Origin: Streptomyces phaeofaciens
GTDB taxonomy: Bacteria; Actinomycetota; Actinomycetes; Streptomycetales; Streptomycetaceae
DNA length: 64,000 bases
Reading direction: 5' to 3'
NCBI RefSeq assembly: GCF_014648915.1
Contig: NZ_BMSA01000032.1
Coordinates: 1 to 64,000 of the forward strand
Positions 1-8,317 of the stretch are shown piece by piece. A program made the translations under genes and the position numbers. The first letter of the stretch is position 1; each line of letters starts with the position of its first letter. The notes below the pieces were generated by a model. That model saw only the letters and a list, made by a program, of their open reading frames with translations, was not told the DNA's origin and made no database searches.

Positions 1-125
1 TGCCGCGGATCCGCAGTGAATCCCCGGCCTTCGACCTGCACCACCCCGAGATCGCGGCGCTCGAGCAGCTGGAGCACGCCGGTCCCGCCGGTGCCATCTC
101 GGGCAGCAAGGAGGCCGGCAAGTGA
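1..125 (+). CDS. ctaD: Cytochrome c oxidase subunit I, C-terminal end (partial)
   Basis: Only the last 40 codons are present, and the gene enters from the left edge. The readable tail (RIRSESPAFDLHHPEI, then an Ala/Gly/Glu-rich end) matches the known C-terminus of actinobacterial aa3 oxidase subunit I, the heme-copper catalytic subunit in the membrane. The TGA at 123-125 overlaps the GTG of ctaF in a GTGA junction, so the two are translationally coupled. The call rests on the tail plus the ctaF neighbour, because no heme or copper ligand lies inside the window. Confidence 0.85.
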   Translation, partial: PRIRSESPAFDLHHPEIAALEQLEHAGPAGAISGSKEAGK

Positions 126-520
126 AGATCCAGGGCAAGATGTTCATCTGGCTGAGCGTCTTCGTCCTCGCCATGGCGGTCGTCTATGGCGTGTGGTCGA
201 AGGAGCCGGCCGGCACCACGGCCCTCTTCCTGGCCTTCGGCCTGTGCATCATGGTCGGCTTCTACCTGGGCTTCACCGCCCGGCGGGTCGACACCGGTGC
301 GCAGGACAACAAGGAGGCGGACGTCGCGGACGACGCCGGCGAGATCGGGTTCTTCAGCCCGCACAGCTGGCAGCCGCTCTCCCTGGCCGTCGGTGGCGCG
401 ATCGCCTTCCTCGGCGTGGCGGTCGGCTGGTGGCTGCTGTACTTCGCCGCCCCGATCATCATGATCGGAATCTTCGGCTGGGTCTTCGAGTACTACCGCG
501 GTGAGAACCGCACCCAGTAG
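122..520 (+). CDS. ctaF: Cytochrome c oxidase subunit IV (CtaF)
   Basis: A 132-residue membrane protein of the size and architecture of the actinobacterial aa3 oxidase subunit IV, a small structural subunit. About four hydrophobic helices are visible: near residues 6-27, 33-55, 80-100 and 103-122, with an acidic, soluble stretch at 56-75 (QDNKEADVADDAGEIG) between helices two and three. The GTG start at 122 is fixed by its 4-bp overlap with the ctaD stop. It is followed by a strong hairpin terminator, so the ctaD-ctaF transcript ends here and ctaE is expressed separately. Confidence 0.93.
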   Translation: MKIQGKMFIWLSVFVLAMAVVYGVWSKEPAGTTALFLAFGLCIMVGFYLGFTARRVDTGAQDNKEADVADDAGEIGFFSPHSWQPLSLAVGGAIAFLGVAVGWWLLYFAAPIIMIGIFGWVFEYYRGENRTQ

Positions 521-537
521 CACGCGCCGAGCGCACT

Positions 538-581
538 GGAGCCCGGACACTCCGTCACGGAGGGTCCGGGCTCCGTCTTTT
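538..581 (+). terminator. Rho-independent terminator after ctaF
   Basis: An 11-bp perfect stem, GGAGCCCGGAC at 538-548 pairing with 564-574, is followed by CGTCTTTT. It closes the cta operon. Confidence 0.85.
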
Positions 582-651
582 GCCGCAATGTGTGTCCTCC
601 ATCCGTGGCGCCCAGCGCGCCGCTGTTGACGTGGCTCCCTAGCGTGAAGTC

Positions 652-1908
652 ATGAGCCACTCACCCCGCCCCCGCACCGTTGTCGGCTGCACATTGCTGG
701 TGACCGCACTGGTCGCGGGCGTCAACGCCTGCGGCTCGGACGACAACCCCCTGGCCGCCCGGCCCTACGACGCGACCGAGCTGATCTCCTTCAACGGGCC
801 CGAGGACGAAGGCCGCAAGGCCGACCCGGACAAGCCCCTGGAGATCACCACCGCGGACTCCGACGACCGCATCACGGACGTCATCGCCGTGGACGCGGAC
901 GGCCGCTACGTGGCCGGCGAACTCTCCGCCGACGGCAGCCGCTGGCACAGCACCGAGCCGCTGGCCGCCGAGGCCCACTACACGGTCCGGGTGAGCACCG
1001 AGGACGACGGCGGAGCCCCCGGCCGCCGGGTCGTGGCCTTCGACACCGGCCGGCCCACGGGCAAGAAGCGTCTGACGGTGGAGTTCGGCCCGGAGACGGG
1101 CGAGTACGGCGTCGGCCAGCCCGTCACCGCCAAGCTGAGCGAGCCCGTCAAGGACCCCGCCCAGCGGGCCGTCGTCGAACGGGGCCTCAAGGTCGGCTCC
1201 GCGCCCGCCGTGCAGGGCGCCTGGTACTGGGTGGACGACAAGGAACTCCACTACCGGCCCAAGGAGTACTGGCCCGCCCACGCCACCGTCCGCGTCCACA
1301 GCAACCTGGACGGCATCAAGATCGGCGACCGGCTGTGGGGCAGCCGGACCAAGGACCTCGAACTCTCCATCGGGGACCGGGTCGTCGCGGTCACGGACGC
1401 CTCCGCCCACTCGATGACGGTCTACCGCAACGACGAGGCGATCAACACCATCCCCGTCACCACCGGCAAGCCCGGCTTCGAGACCCGCAACGGCGTCAAG
1501 GTCGTCCTGGGCAAGGAGTACTTCGTACGGATGCGCGGCACCACCATCGGCATCGCCGAGGGTTCGGACGACTCGTACGACCTCGACGTCTACTACGCCA
1601 CCCGGGTCACCTGGAGCGGCGAGTACGTCCACGCGGCCCCCTGGAGCGTCGGCTCCCAGGGGTACGAGAACGTCAGCCACGGCTGCACCGGGATGAGCAC
1701 GTCCAACGCGGCCTGGTTCTTCCGTACCGTCCGCCGTGGCGACGTCGTCAAGGTGGTCAACAGCTACGGCCGCACGATGGAGACCTTCGGCAACGGCTTC
1801 GGCGACTGGAACGTCGACTGGAAGAAGTGGACGACGGGCAGCGCCCTGACGAACACCCGGCAGGTGGTCCACCAGGACACGGCGACGCTGCAACCCGCGG
1901 CCGTGTGA
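652..1908 (+). CDS. L,D-transpeptidase lipoprotein (YkuD domain)
   Basis: A 418-residue secreted lipoprotein. A hydrophobic N-terminus ends in a lipobox-like VNAC with Cys27. Two Ig-like modules cover about residues 40-245, and a YkuD catalytic domain about 246-372. The catalytic signature is VSHGCTGMS with nucleophile Cys345, His343 and upstream His327, matching actinobacterial LdtMt2-type enzymes rather than the SHGCIR form. Such enzymes make 3-3 crosslinks in peptidoglycan from outside the membrane. The gene stands alone between the ctaF terminator and the convergent receiver-like gene. ATG at 652 is the only start that leaves a sensible signal peptide. Confidence 0.92.
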   Translation: MSHSPRPRTVVGCTLLVTALVAGVNACGSDDNPLAARPYDATELISFNGPEDEGRKADPDKPLEITTADSDDRITDVIAVDADGRYVAGELSADGSRWHSTEPLAAEAHYTVRVSTEDDGGAPGRRVVAFDTGRPTGKKRLTVEFGPETGEYGVGQPVTAKLSEPVKDPAQRAVVERGLKVGSAPAVQGAWYWVDDKELHYRPKEYWPAHATVRVHSNLDGIKIGDRLWGSRTKDLELSIGDRVVAVTDASAHSMTVYRNDEAINTIPVTTGKPGFETRNGVKVVLGKEYFVRMRGTTIGIAEGSDDSYDLDVYYATRVTWSGEYVHAAPWSVGSQGYENVSHGCTGMSTSNAAWFFRTVRRGDVVKVVNSYGRTMETFGNGFGDWNVDWKKWTTGSALTNTRQVVHQDTATLQPAAV

Positions 1909-1955
1909 CCCCGGTCAGAGGCCCCGGGAGGCCTCCGACCGCCCCTGGAGGCCCC

Positions 1956-2357
1956 TCAGGCGCTCTGGAGCCTCTTCTGGCGCAACAGGGAGGCCAGTGC
2001 CTCCGCGAACTCCACCGGGTCCACCGGCAGCGTCACAGCGGCGTCCGCACGGCTCCACGTGGCGAGCCACGCGTCCTGAGGCCGGCCGATCAGCAGCAGC
2101 ACCGGCGGGCACTGGAAGACCTCGTCCTTGATCTGACGGCACAGCCCCATGCCCCCCATGGGCGCGGCCTCGCCGTCCAGGACGACGACGTCGATGCCGC
2201 CCCTGTCCAGCTCGCGCACGACCGCCGCGTGCGTGGCGCACTCCAGGAACTCCACCACGGGCACATCGGGAGCCGGCCGGCGGCCGGTGGCCAGCCGTAC
2301 CTGCTCGCGGGTGTTGGAGTCGTCGCTGTAGACCAGCACCGTGGCGGTCGCCTGCAT
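1956..2357 (-). CDS. Response-regulator receiver-like protein, no output domain
   Basis: A 133-residue protein with a receiver (CheY-like) fold pattern. It has an N-terminal strand ending in the acidic pair SDD (12-13), a central strand IDVVVLDGEA with candidate phospho-acceptor Asp61, and a C-terminal beta5-alpha5 segment. The invariant beta5 lysine of true receivers (the K of the usual KP motif) appears replaced: the segment reads AAVTLPVDPVEF. There is no DNA-binding or enzymatic output domain. The start is set by GGAGGAAGC directly before the ATG. It lies convergent to the transpeptidase and divergent from ctaE. Its partner is unknown; it may be a pseudo-receiver. Confidence 0.7.
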   Translation of the reverse strand: MQATATVLVYSDDSNTREQVRLATGRRPAPDVPVVEFLECATHAAVVRELDRGGIDVVVLDGEAAPMGGMGLCRQIKDEVFQCPPVLLLIGRPQDAWLATWSRADAAVTLPVDPVEFAEALASLLRQKRLQSA

Positions 2358-2535
2358 GCTTCCTCCGTGACATCGGCGTCGTACGGACAGAACCGTTGCG
2401 GCGGATGCTACTCCCTTGAACACCTCGTCAACACCGCTTGGAACACGACTTCGATGGGCCATCCGGGCAGTACACGAGGTGCGAACACTCCGAACGGCAC
2501 CCCCCGGAGTGAGGGCGGGATAAGCGACCGACATA

Positions 2536-3156
2536 ATGTCGGTCGTGGCGACAGCAACGACAGTAGAAACCGGGCACGCGCACCCGTCGGTCAATCGGCC
2601 GAACCTCACCAGCGTCGGAACGATCATCTGGCTGAGTTCCGAGCTGATGTTCTTCGCGGCCCTCTTCGCGATGTACTTCACCCTGCGATCGGTGACGGGG
2701 GCCGAGTACTGGAAGGGACAGGCCGAGTTCCTGAACTTCCCGTTCTCGGCGACGAACACCACGATCCTGGTGCTCTCCTCGCTCACCTGCCAGCTCGGCG
2801 TGTTCGCCGCCGAGCGCGGTGACGTGAAGAAGCTCCGGGGCTGGTTCATCGTCACCTTCATCATGGGTGCGATCTTCATCGGCGGTCAGGTGTACGAGTA
2901 CACCGAGCTGGTCAAGAAGGACGGGCTCTCGCTCTCCTCCGGCCCGTACGGCTCGGCGTTCTACCTGACCACCGGTTTCCACGGCCTGCACGTGACGGGC
3001 GGCCTCATCGCCTTCCTGCTGGTCCTCGGTCGCACCTACGCGGCCAAGAGGTTCACCCACGAGCAGGCGACCGCCGCGATCGTCGTGTCCTACTACTGGC
3101 ACTTCGTCGATGTCGTCTGGATCGGCCTCTTCGCCACGATCTACATGATCAAGTAG
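2536..3156 (+). CDS. ctaE: Cytochrome c oxidase subunit III
   Basis: A 206-residue integral membrane subunit of the aa3 oxidase, of the length usual for actinobacterial CtaE, which lacks the first two helices of the mitochondrial protein. Five hydrophobic helices are visible, with the family segments WLSSELMFFAALFAMYF (about 33-49), TGFHGLHVTGG and the C-terminal YYWHFVDVVWIGLF. It is followed 77 bp later by qcrC, so the oxidase and bc1 genes are contiguous, in line with the bcc-aa3 supercomplex of actinobacteria. An in-frame GTG three codons inside is an alternative start. Confidence 0.96.
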   Translation: MSVVATATTVETGHAHPSVNRPNLTSVGTIIWLSSELMFFAALFAMYFTLRSVTGAEYWKGQAEFLNFPFSATNTTILVLSSLTCQLGVFAAERGDVKKLRGWFIVTFIMGAIFIGGQVYEYTELVKKDGLSLSSGPYGSAFYLTTGFHGLHVTGGLIAFLLVLGRTYAAKRFTHEQATAAIVVSYYWHFVDVVWIGLFATIYMIK

Positions 3157-3233
3157 TCGGGACCGTTCTCCGCGCCGAAGAGGCGCACATCCCAGAAGCA
3201 TCGACGCAGAAGATCCTGACACCGGGGTAATCC

Positions 3234-4046
3234 GTGAAAAAGCTCTCCGCACGACGACGCCATCCGCTGGCGGCGCTCGTCGTCCTACTCCTCGCGCTGG
3301 CGTGCACGGGGGGGCTGTACGCCGCGTTCGCGCCCGCGAGCAAGGCGCAGGCAGATGAAACCGCCCAGTCCCTGGCCATCGAAGAGGGCAAGAAGCTCTA
3401 CGCCGTAGGCTGCGCCAGCTGCCACGGCACCGGCGGTCAGGGCAGCTCCGACGGTCCGAGCCTGGTCGGCGTGGGCGCCGCGGCCGTCGACTTCCAGGTC
3501 GGTACCGGCCGGATGCCGGCCGCGACCTCCCAGGGCGCCCAGGTGCCGAAGAAGAAGGTCATCTACACGCAGGCGCAGATCGACCAGCTGGCCGCGTACA
3601 TCGCCTCCCTGGGTGCCGGCCCGACCGTCCCCACCGAGGCCGAGTACGGCCCGGAGGGTGCCGACATCGCCAAGGGTGGCGACCTGTTCCGCACCAACTG
3701 CGCGCAGTGCCACAACTTCACCGGCAAGGGTGGCGCCCTCACCAACGGCAAGTACGCGCCGGACCTCGAGGACGTGGACCCGAAGCACATCTACGAGGCC
3801 ATGCAGACCGGCCCGCAGAACATGCCCTCCTTCCCCGACACGACGCTGTCGGAGCAGAACAAGAAGGACATCATCGCGTACCTGCACGCGGTCAACAGTG
3901 ACGAGACGGTGAACCCGGGCGGTCTGGAGCTGGGTGGCCTCGGCCCCGTCAGTGAAGGCCTGTTCGCCTGGATCTTCGGCCTCGGCGCACTGATCGCGGT
4001 CGCCGTCTGGGTCGCCGCTCGGACCGCAAAGGCCAAGAAGTCATGA
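3234..4046 (+). CDS. qcrC: Cytochrome bc1 complex diheme cytochrome c subunit
   Basis: A 270-residue diheme c-type cytochrome anchored in the membrane. After a basic N-terminus and a helix (about 12-32) come two heme-binding motifs, CASCH with Cys60/Cys63/His64 and CAQCH with Cys156/Cys159/His160. A second membrane helix lies near 241-262 before a Lys-rich end. The diheme form replaces a soluble cytochrome c and passes electrons straight to the aa3 oxidase. GTG start at 3234. Its stop overlaps qcrA by 4 bp (ATGA). Confidence 0.97.
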   Translation: MKKLSARRRHPLAALVVLLLALACTGGLYAAFAPASKAQADETAQSLAIEEGKKLYAVGCASCHGTGGQGSSDGPSLVGVGAAAVDFQVGTGRMPAATSQGAQVPKKKVIYTQAQIDQLAAYIASLGAGPTVPTEAEYGPEGADIAKGGDLFRTNCAQCHNFTGKGGALTNGKYAPDLEDVDPKHIYEAMQTGPQNMPSFPDTTLSEQNKKDIIAYLHAVNSDETVNPGGLELGGLGPVSEGLFAWIFGLGALIAVAVWVAARTAKAKKS

Positions 4047-5110
4047 GTAGCCAAGACATTCCAGAAGAGAACGTGCCCGCTGAGCGGGACGCCCACGAAG
4101 GCGCGCACGGCGCGGTTTCCGTCGCGGACGAGAAGAACCCGTTCGCCGACCCCGGCCTGCCGCCCCACGAGCACCGGATCCAGGACATCGACGAGCGGGC
4201 CGCCAAGCGGTCCGAGCGTGCGGTCGCGTTCCTGTTCACGGTGTCGATGCTCGCCACTGTCGGCTTCATCGCGTCCTACGTGACGATCCCGGCCGACAGG
4301 TCGATCTTCGTGTTCCCGATCGGTCATCTCAGCGCGCTGAACTTCGCGCTGGGTCTGACGCTGGGCACGGCGCTGTTCACCATCGGCGCCGGCGCGGTCC
4401 ACTGGGCCCGCACCCTGATGTCCGACGTCGAGGTCGCCGACGATCGTCACCCGATCGCGGCGCCTCCCGAGGTGCGCGCGAAGGTCCACGCGGACTTCAA
4501 GGCGGGTGCCACGGAGTCGGCGATCGGCCGTCGCAAGCTGATCCGGAACACGATGTTCGGCGCGCTCACCCTGGTGCCGCTCTCCGGTGTCGTGCTGCTG
4601 CGCGACCTCGGTCCGCTGCCCGAGGACAAGCTGCGTCACACGCTGTGGGCCAAGGGCAAGCTCCTCGTCAACATGAACACCGACGAGCCGCTGCGTCCCT
4701 CGGACGTCGCCGTCGGTTCGCTCACCTTCTGCAAGCCCGAGGGCCTGGAGGAGCACGACGAGGACTTCCAGAACGAGATCGCCAAGGCGGCCCTGATGAT
4801 CGTCCGGCTCCAGCCGGACGACATCAAGGACAAGCAGGAACTCGAGTGGTCCCACGAGGGCATCGTGGCCTACTCGAAGATCTGCACCCACGTCGGCTGC
4901 CCGATCTCGCTGTACGAGCAGCAGACGCACCACGTCCTGTGCCCCTGCCACCAGTCCACCTTCGACCTCTCCGACGGCGCCAAGGTCATCTTCGGCCCGG
5001 CCGGTCACGCCCTGCCGCAGCTGCGCATCGGCGTGAACGACGAGGGCTACCTCGAGGCGCTCGGCGACTTCGAAGAGCCCGTCGGTCCTGCTTTCTGGGA
5101 GCGCGGATGA
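4043..5110 (+). CDS. qcrA: Cytochrome bc1 complex Rieske iron-sulfur subunit
   Basis: A 355-residue Rieske protein with the long actinobacterial N-terminus and three membrane helices (about 61-83, 93-118 and 172-190), where mitochondrial forms have one. The [2Fe-2S] ligands are Cys281/His283 in CTHVGC and Cys300/His303 in CPCH, with Cys286 and Cys302 as the disulfide pair. It takes electrons from menaquinol and gives them to QcrC. It is joined by ATGA overlaps to qcrC upstream and qcrB downstream, so the three subunits should be made in equal amounts. Confidence 0.97.
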   Translation: MSSQDIPEENVPAERDAHEGAHGAVSVADEKNPFADPGLPPHEHRIQDIDERAAKRSERAVAFLFTVSMLATVGFIASYVTIPADRSIFVFPIGHLSALNFALGLTLGTALFTIGAGAVHWARTLMSDVEVADDRHPIAAPPEVRAKVHADFKAGATESAIGRRKLIRNTMFGALTLVPLSGVVLLRDLGPLPEDKLRHTLWAKGKLLVNMNTDEPLRPSDVAVGSLTFCKPEGLEEHDEDFQNEIAKAALMIVRLQPDDIKDKQELEWSHEGIVAYSKICTHVGCPISLYEQQTHHVLCPCHQSTFDLSDGAKVIFGPAGHALPQLRIGVNDEGYLEALGDFEEPVGPAFWERG

Positions 5111-6744
5111 GCACGACAGAGACCACCGAGTCCCGCGAACGCGGGAAGGCGCCGGCCGGCGAACGCATCGCCGACTGGGCCGACGGCCGGCTGGGGATCT
5201 ACTCCCTGGCCAAGGCCAACATGCGCAAGATCTTCCCCGACCACTGGTCGTTCATGCTGGGCGAGGTCTGCCTCTACAGCTTCCTGATCATCATCCTGAC
5301 GGGTGTGTATCTGACGCTGTTCTTCCACCCGTCGATGAACGAGGTGGAGTACCACGGCAGCTACGTCCCGCTCCAGGGACAGCTGATGTCCGAGGCGTTC
5401 AGCTCGACCCTGCACATCTCCTTCGACGTGCGCGGCGGTCTGCTCATCCGGCAGATCCACCACTGGGCGGCGCTGATCTTCCTCGCCGGCATGTTCGTGC
5501 ACATGATGCGCGTGTTCTTCACGGGCGCGTTCCGCAAGCCGCGTGAGATCAACTGGCTGTTCGGCTTCCTGCTGTTCGTCCTGGGCATGTTCACCGGTTT
5601 CACCGGTTACTCGCTCCCGGACGACCTGCTCTCCGGCACCGGTGTCCGCTTCACCCAGGGCGCCATCCTGTCGATGCCGATCGTCGGCACGTACATCTCG
5701 ATGTTCCTGTTCGGCGGGGAGTTCCCGGGCCACGACTTCGTGGCGCGGTTCTACTCGATCCACATCCTGCTGCTGCCGGGCATCATGCTCGGCCTGGTCG
5801 TGGGCCACCTGATCCTGGTCTTCTACCACAAGCACACGCAGTTCGCGGGCCCCGGCAAGAGCAACAAGAACGTCGTCGGCATGCCGCTGCTGCCGGTGTA
5901 CATGGCCAAGGCCGGAGGCTTCTTCTTCCTGGTCTTCGGTGTCATCGCGGTGATCTCCGCGATCACGCAGATCAACCCGGTCTGGGCGATCGGCCCCTAC
6001 CGTCCGGACCAGGTGTCCACCGGCGCCCAGCCCGACTGGTACATGGGCTTCGCCGAGGGTCTGATCCGCTTCATGCCGGGCTGGGAGATCAACCTCTGGG
6101 GCCACACGCTGGTCCTGGGCGTGTTCATCCCGCTGGTGCTGTTCGGTGTCGTCCTCGCGGCGCTGGCGGCCTACCCGTTCATCGAGTCGTGGATCACCGG
6201 CGACAAGCGCGAGCACCACATCCTGGACCGTCCGCGCAACGCGCCGACCCGGACCGCGCTGGGCGTCGCCTGGGTCACGATGTACATGATCACGCTGGTG
6301 GGCGGCGGCAACGACCTGTGGGCCACGCACTTCCACCTGTCGATCAACTCGATCACCTGGTTCGTCCGGATCTTCTTCTTCGTCGGACCGGTCATCGCGT
6401 ACATCCTCACCAAGCGGATCTGCCTCGGCCTTCAGCGCCGGGACCGGGACAAGGTGCTGCACGGTCGGGAGACCGGCACCATCAAGCGCCTGCCGCACGG
6501 TGAGTTCATCGAGATCCACGAGCCGCTCTCCCAGGAGCAGCTGCACACGCTCACGGCCCACGAGCAGTACGAGCCGGCCGCGATCGGTGCCACCGTCGAC
6601 GAGAACGGTGTCGAGCGCAAGGTGAAGGGTTCCGAGAAGCTGCGCGCCAAGATCAGTGACGCGTACTTCGGCGAGGACCAGCAGATCCCGAAGCCGTCCG
6701 TCGAGGAGTACAAGGAGATCACGAGCGGCCACGGCCACCACTGA
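5107..6744 (+). CDS. qcrB: Cytochrome bc1 complex cytochrome b subunit
   Basis: A 545-residue membrane subunit carrying the b hemes and the quinol sites. Recognisable heme-ligand helices are the one with RQIHHWAALIF and the one with YSIHILLLPG plus GHLILVFYHKH. A C-terminal cytosolic extension of about 130 residues (KRICLGLQRRDRDKVL onward) is typical of actinobacterial QcrB, which is longer than the mitochondrial protein. The start at 5107 shares ATGA with the qcrA stop. It is the last gene of qcrCAB and is followed by a 15-bp stem terminator. Confidence 0.97.
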   Translation: MSTTETTESRERGKAPAGERIADWADGRLGIYSLAKANMRKIFPDHWSFMLGEVCLYSFLIIILTGVYLTLFFHPSMNEVEYHGSYVPLQGQLMSEAFSSTLHISFDVRGGLLIRQIHHWAALIFLAGMFVHMMRVFFTGAFRKPREINWLFGFLLFVLGMFTGFTGYSLPDDLLSGTGVRFTQGAILSMPIVGTYISMFLFGGEFPGHDFVARFYSIHILLLPGIMLGLVVGHLILVFYHKHTQFAGPGKSNKNVVGMPLLPVYMAKAGGFFFLVFGVIAVISAITQINPVWAIGPYRPDQVSTGAQPDWYMGFAEGLIRFMPGWEINLWGHTLVLGVFIPLVLFGVVLAALAAYPFIESWITGDKREHHILDRPRNAPTRTALGVAWVTMYMITLVGGGNDLWATHFHLSINSITWFVRIFFFVGPVIAYILTKRICLGLQRRDRDKVLHGRETGTIKRLPHGEFIEIHEPLSQEQLHTLTAHEQYEPAAIGATVDENGVERKVKGSEKLRAKISDAYFGEDQQIPKPSVEEYKEITSGHGHH

Positions 6745-6770
6745 TCGCCAGGCGTCGCCACGCCTTGAGT

Positions 6771-6805
6771 GAAGGGCCCCGTCCGGTCTTCGGACGGGGC
6801 CCTTC
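6771..6805 (+). terminator. Terminator hairpin after qcrB
   Basis: A perfect 15-bp stem: 6771-6785 pairs with 6791-6805 around a 5-nt loop. There is no T-run, which is common for Streptomyces intrinsic terminators. Confidence 0.8.
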
Positions 6806-6885
6806 GCCGTGCCGTGCGGCTGGATAGGGTGGGATCACACTCTTCTCCGAGTCCCCACTCGGTCGTACGACACCCAGGAGCGGCT

Positions 6886-7950
6886 ATGAGCGCTGTGACC
6901 CCCGCTGGAGGCGACACCGCGGCGGGCCGTTCCTGGCCCGCCCTGCTGAACGGCCTGCTGGCCGGCCAGGACCTGTCGGCGGACGACACGGCCTGGGCGA
7001 TGGACCTGATGATGCGCGGCGAGGCGACCGACGCGCAGATCGCGGGCTTCGCGGTGGCACTGCGGGCCAAGGGCGAGACGGTCGCGGAGATCAACGGGCT
7101 CGTGCGGACGATGTACGAGCACGCCAACCTGATCGAGGTGCCGGGCCGGACCGTCGACATCGTCGGCACCGGCGGCGACGGCGCCAAGACGGTGAACATC
7201 TCCACGATGTCGTCGATCGTGGTGGCCGGCACCGGCGCGAAGGTCGTCAAGCACGGCAACCGCGCCGCGTCCTCCGCGTCCGGCGCCTCGGACGTCCTGG
7301 AGAAGCTGGGCGTCAATCTGGAGCTGACGCCGAAGCGGGTGGCCGAGGTCGCCGAGGAGGCCGGGATCACCTTCTGCTTCGCCATCAAGTTCCATCCGGC
7401 GCTGCGTCATGTGGGCGCCGCGCGCGGCCAGTTGGGCATCCGTACGGTGTTCAACGCACTCGGCCCGCTGACCAACCCGGCGAAGGTGAGAGCGCAGGCG
7501 GTGGGGGTCGCCGACCCGCGCATGGCGCCCATCGTCGCCGGTGTGTTCGCCGAGCGCGGCCACTCCTCGCTCGTCTTCCGCGGCGACGACGGCTTCGACG
7601 AGCTGACCACCACCGCCACCTCCCGGGTGTGGGTCGTGCGCGACGGCGAGGTCGTCGCGGAGACCTTCGACCCGCGGGACGTCGGCATCGAGCTGGTCCC
7701 GGTGGAGGCCCTGCGCGGCGGGGACCCGTCGTACAACGCGGAGGTCGCGCGGCGGCTGCTGGAGGGCGAGCCGGGCCCGGTGCGGGACGCCGTCCTGCTG
7801 AACTCCGCGGCGGCCCTCGTGGCCCTCGACCCGGGCGCGGGGACGCTGACCGAGGAGATCGGCGCCGGCATGGCGCGCGCGGCCGAGTCCATCGACTCGG
7901 GCGCGGCCAGAGCGGCGCTGGAGCGCTGGGTGGCGGCCAGCAACGCGTAG
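6886..7950 (+). CDS. trpD: Anthranilate phosphoribosyltransferase
   Basis: A 354-residue enzyme that transfers phosphoribose from PRPP to anthranilate, the second committed step of tryptophan synthesis. Key motifs are the PRPP/Mg loop GTGGDGAKTVNIST (about 94-107), KHGNRAASSASGASD (about 122-136) and a second acidic loop near GDDGFDE. ATG at 6886 follows CAGGAGCGGCT, and longer in-frame readings run back into the qcrB terminator. It is a single-gene unit away from other trp genes; trpEG lies 27 kb downstream. No attenuator is visible upstream. Confidence 0.96.
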   Translation: MSAVTPAGGDTAAGRSWPALLNGLLAGQDLSADDTAWAMDLMMRGEATDAQIAGFAVALRAKGETVAEINGLVRTMYEHANLIEVPGRTVDIVGTGGDGAKTVNISTMSSIVVAGTGAKVVKHGNRAASSASGASDVLEKLGVNLELTPKRVAEVAEEAGITFCFAIKFHPALRHVGAARGQLGIRTVFNALGPLTNPAKVRAQAVGVADPRMAPIVAGVFAERGHSSLVFRGDDGFDELTTTATSRVWVVRDGEVVAETFDPRDVGIELVPVEALRGGDPSYNAEVARRLLEGEPGPVRDAVLLNSAAALVALDPGAGTLTEEIGAGMARAAESIDSGAARAALERWVAASNA

Positions 7951-8025
7951 GGCCTGTCGTCGGACGTCCCGCGATCCGGACACGGGTTGCGGGACGGCGA
8001 TCACGTCCCGTAAGTTTTTGCACCA

Positions 8026-8145
8026 GGTCATGAGTGACAGTCATGAGGCCCCGGCCGACTGTCCGGCAACCCTCCGTCCGTGGCGGGGTGCCCCGGGTGA
8101 AGACCAGGCCGTGGACAGCAAGGTCCACGGCAAGCGCGGACCCCT
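8026..8145 (+). ncRNA. SAM-IV riboswitch
   Basis: The segment matches the actinobacterial SAM-IV aptamer in order: GGTCATGAGTG at 8026, a P2 stem (GACAGTC 8036-8042 with GACTGTC 8057-8063), the invariant CCGGCAACCCTCC, then GGGGTGCCCCGGGTGA and GACC (8102-8105) closing P1 with GGTC 8026-8029. A 9-bp hairpin follows (GCCGTGGAC 8108-8116 with 8123-8131), then AAGCGCGGAC. GTCCG in the P3 loop (8076-8080) can pair with CGGAC (8137-8141), the pseudoknot that marks SAM-IV. It controls the aminotransferase that starts at 8318, presumably turning it down when S-adenosylmethionine is plentiful. Confidence 0.88.
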
Positions 8146-8178
8146 CACGCCTTTCGAGTAGGCACAGCCCAGGGGTCC
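8138..8178 (+). promoter_or_regulatory. Candidate SAM-IV expression-platform stem
   Basis: GGACCCCT (8138-8145) is perfectly complementary to AGGGGTCC (8171-8178). The 5' arm reuses bases 8138-8141 of the riboswitch pseudoknot, so aptamer folding and this stem cannot coexist. The mechanism is inferred. Confidence 0.5.
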
Positions 8179-8317
8179 TGGTCATCGAGGGAGCCTTCTG
8201 TGAGCAAGCGAATGCGATAGGGCGCCGAGCCCCGCCTCCGCACACCCTTTTCCTTTTCCCGCGCCGTCGACGCATCGTCCGGCGTGTGATCTCGCCTGCC
8301 TCTCACAGGAGTTCGTC

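Noticed and set aside
661..1893. 410-codon open frame opposite the L,D-transpeptidase gene
   Set aside because: It is rich in Gly, Ala, Val and Arg without motifs, an antisense artefact of GC-rich codon use; the plus strand has a clear YkuD domain.
6769..6885. Longer N-terminus for trpD beginning near 6769
   Set aside because: It would begin within the qcrB terminator stem; ATG at 6886 has a good ribosome site and the normal family length.
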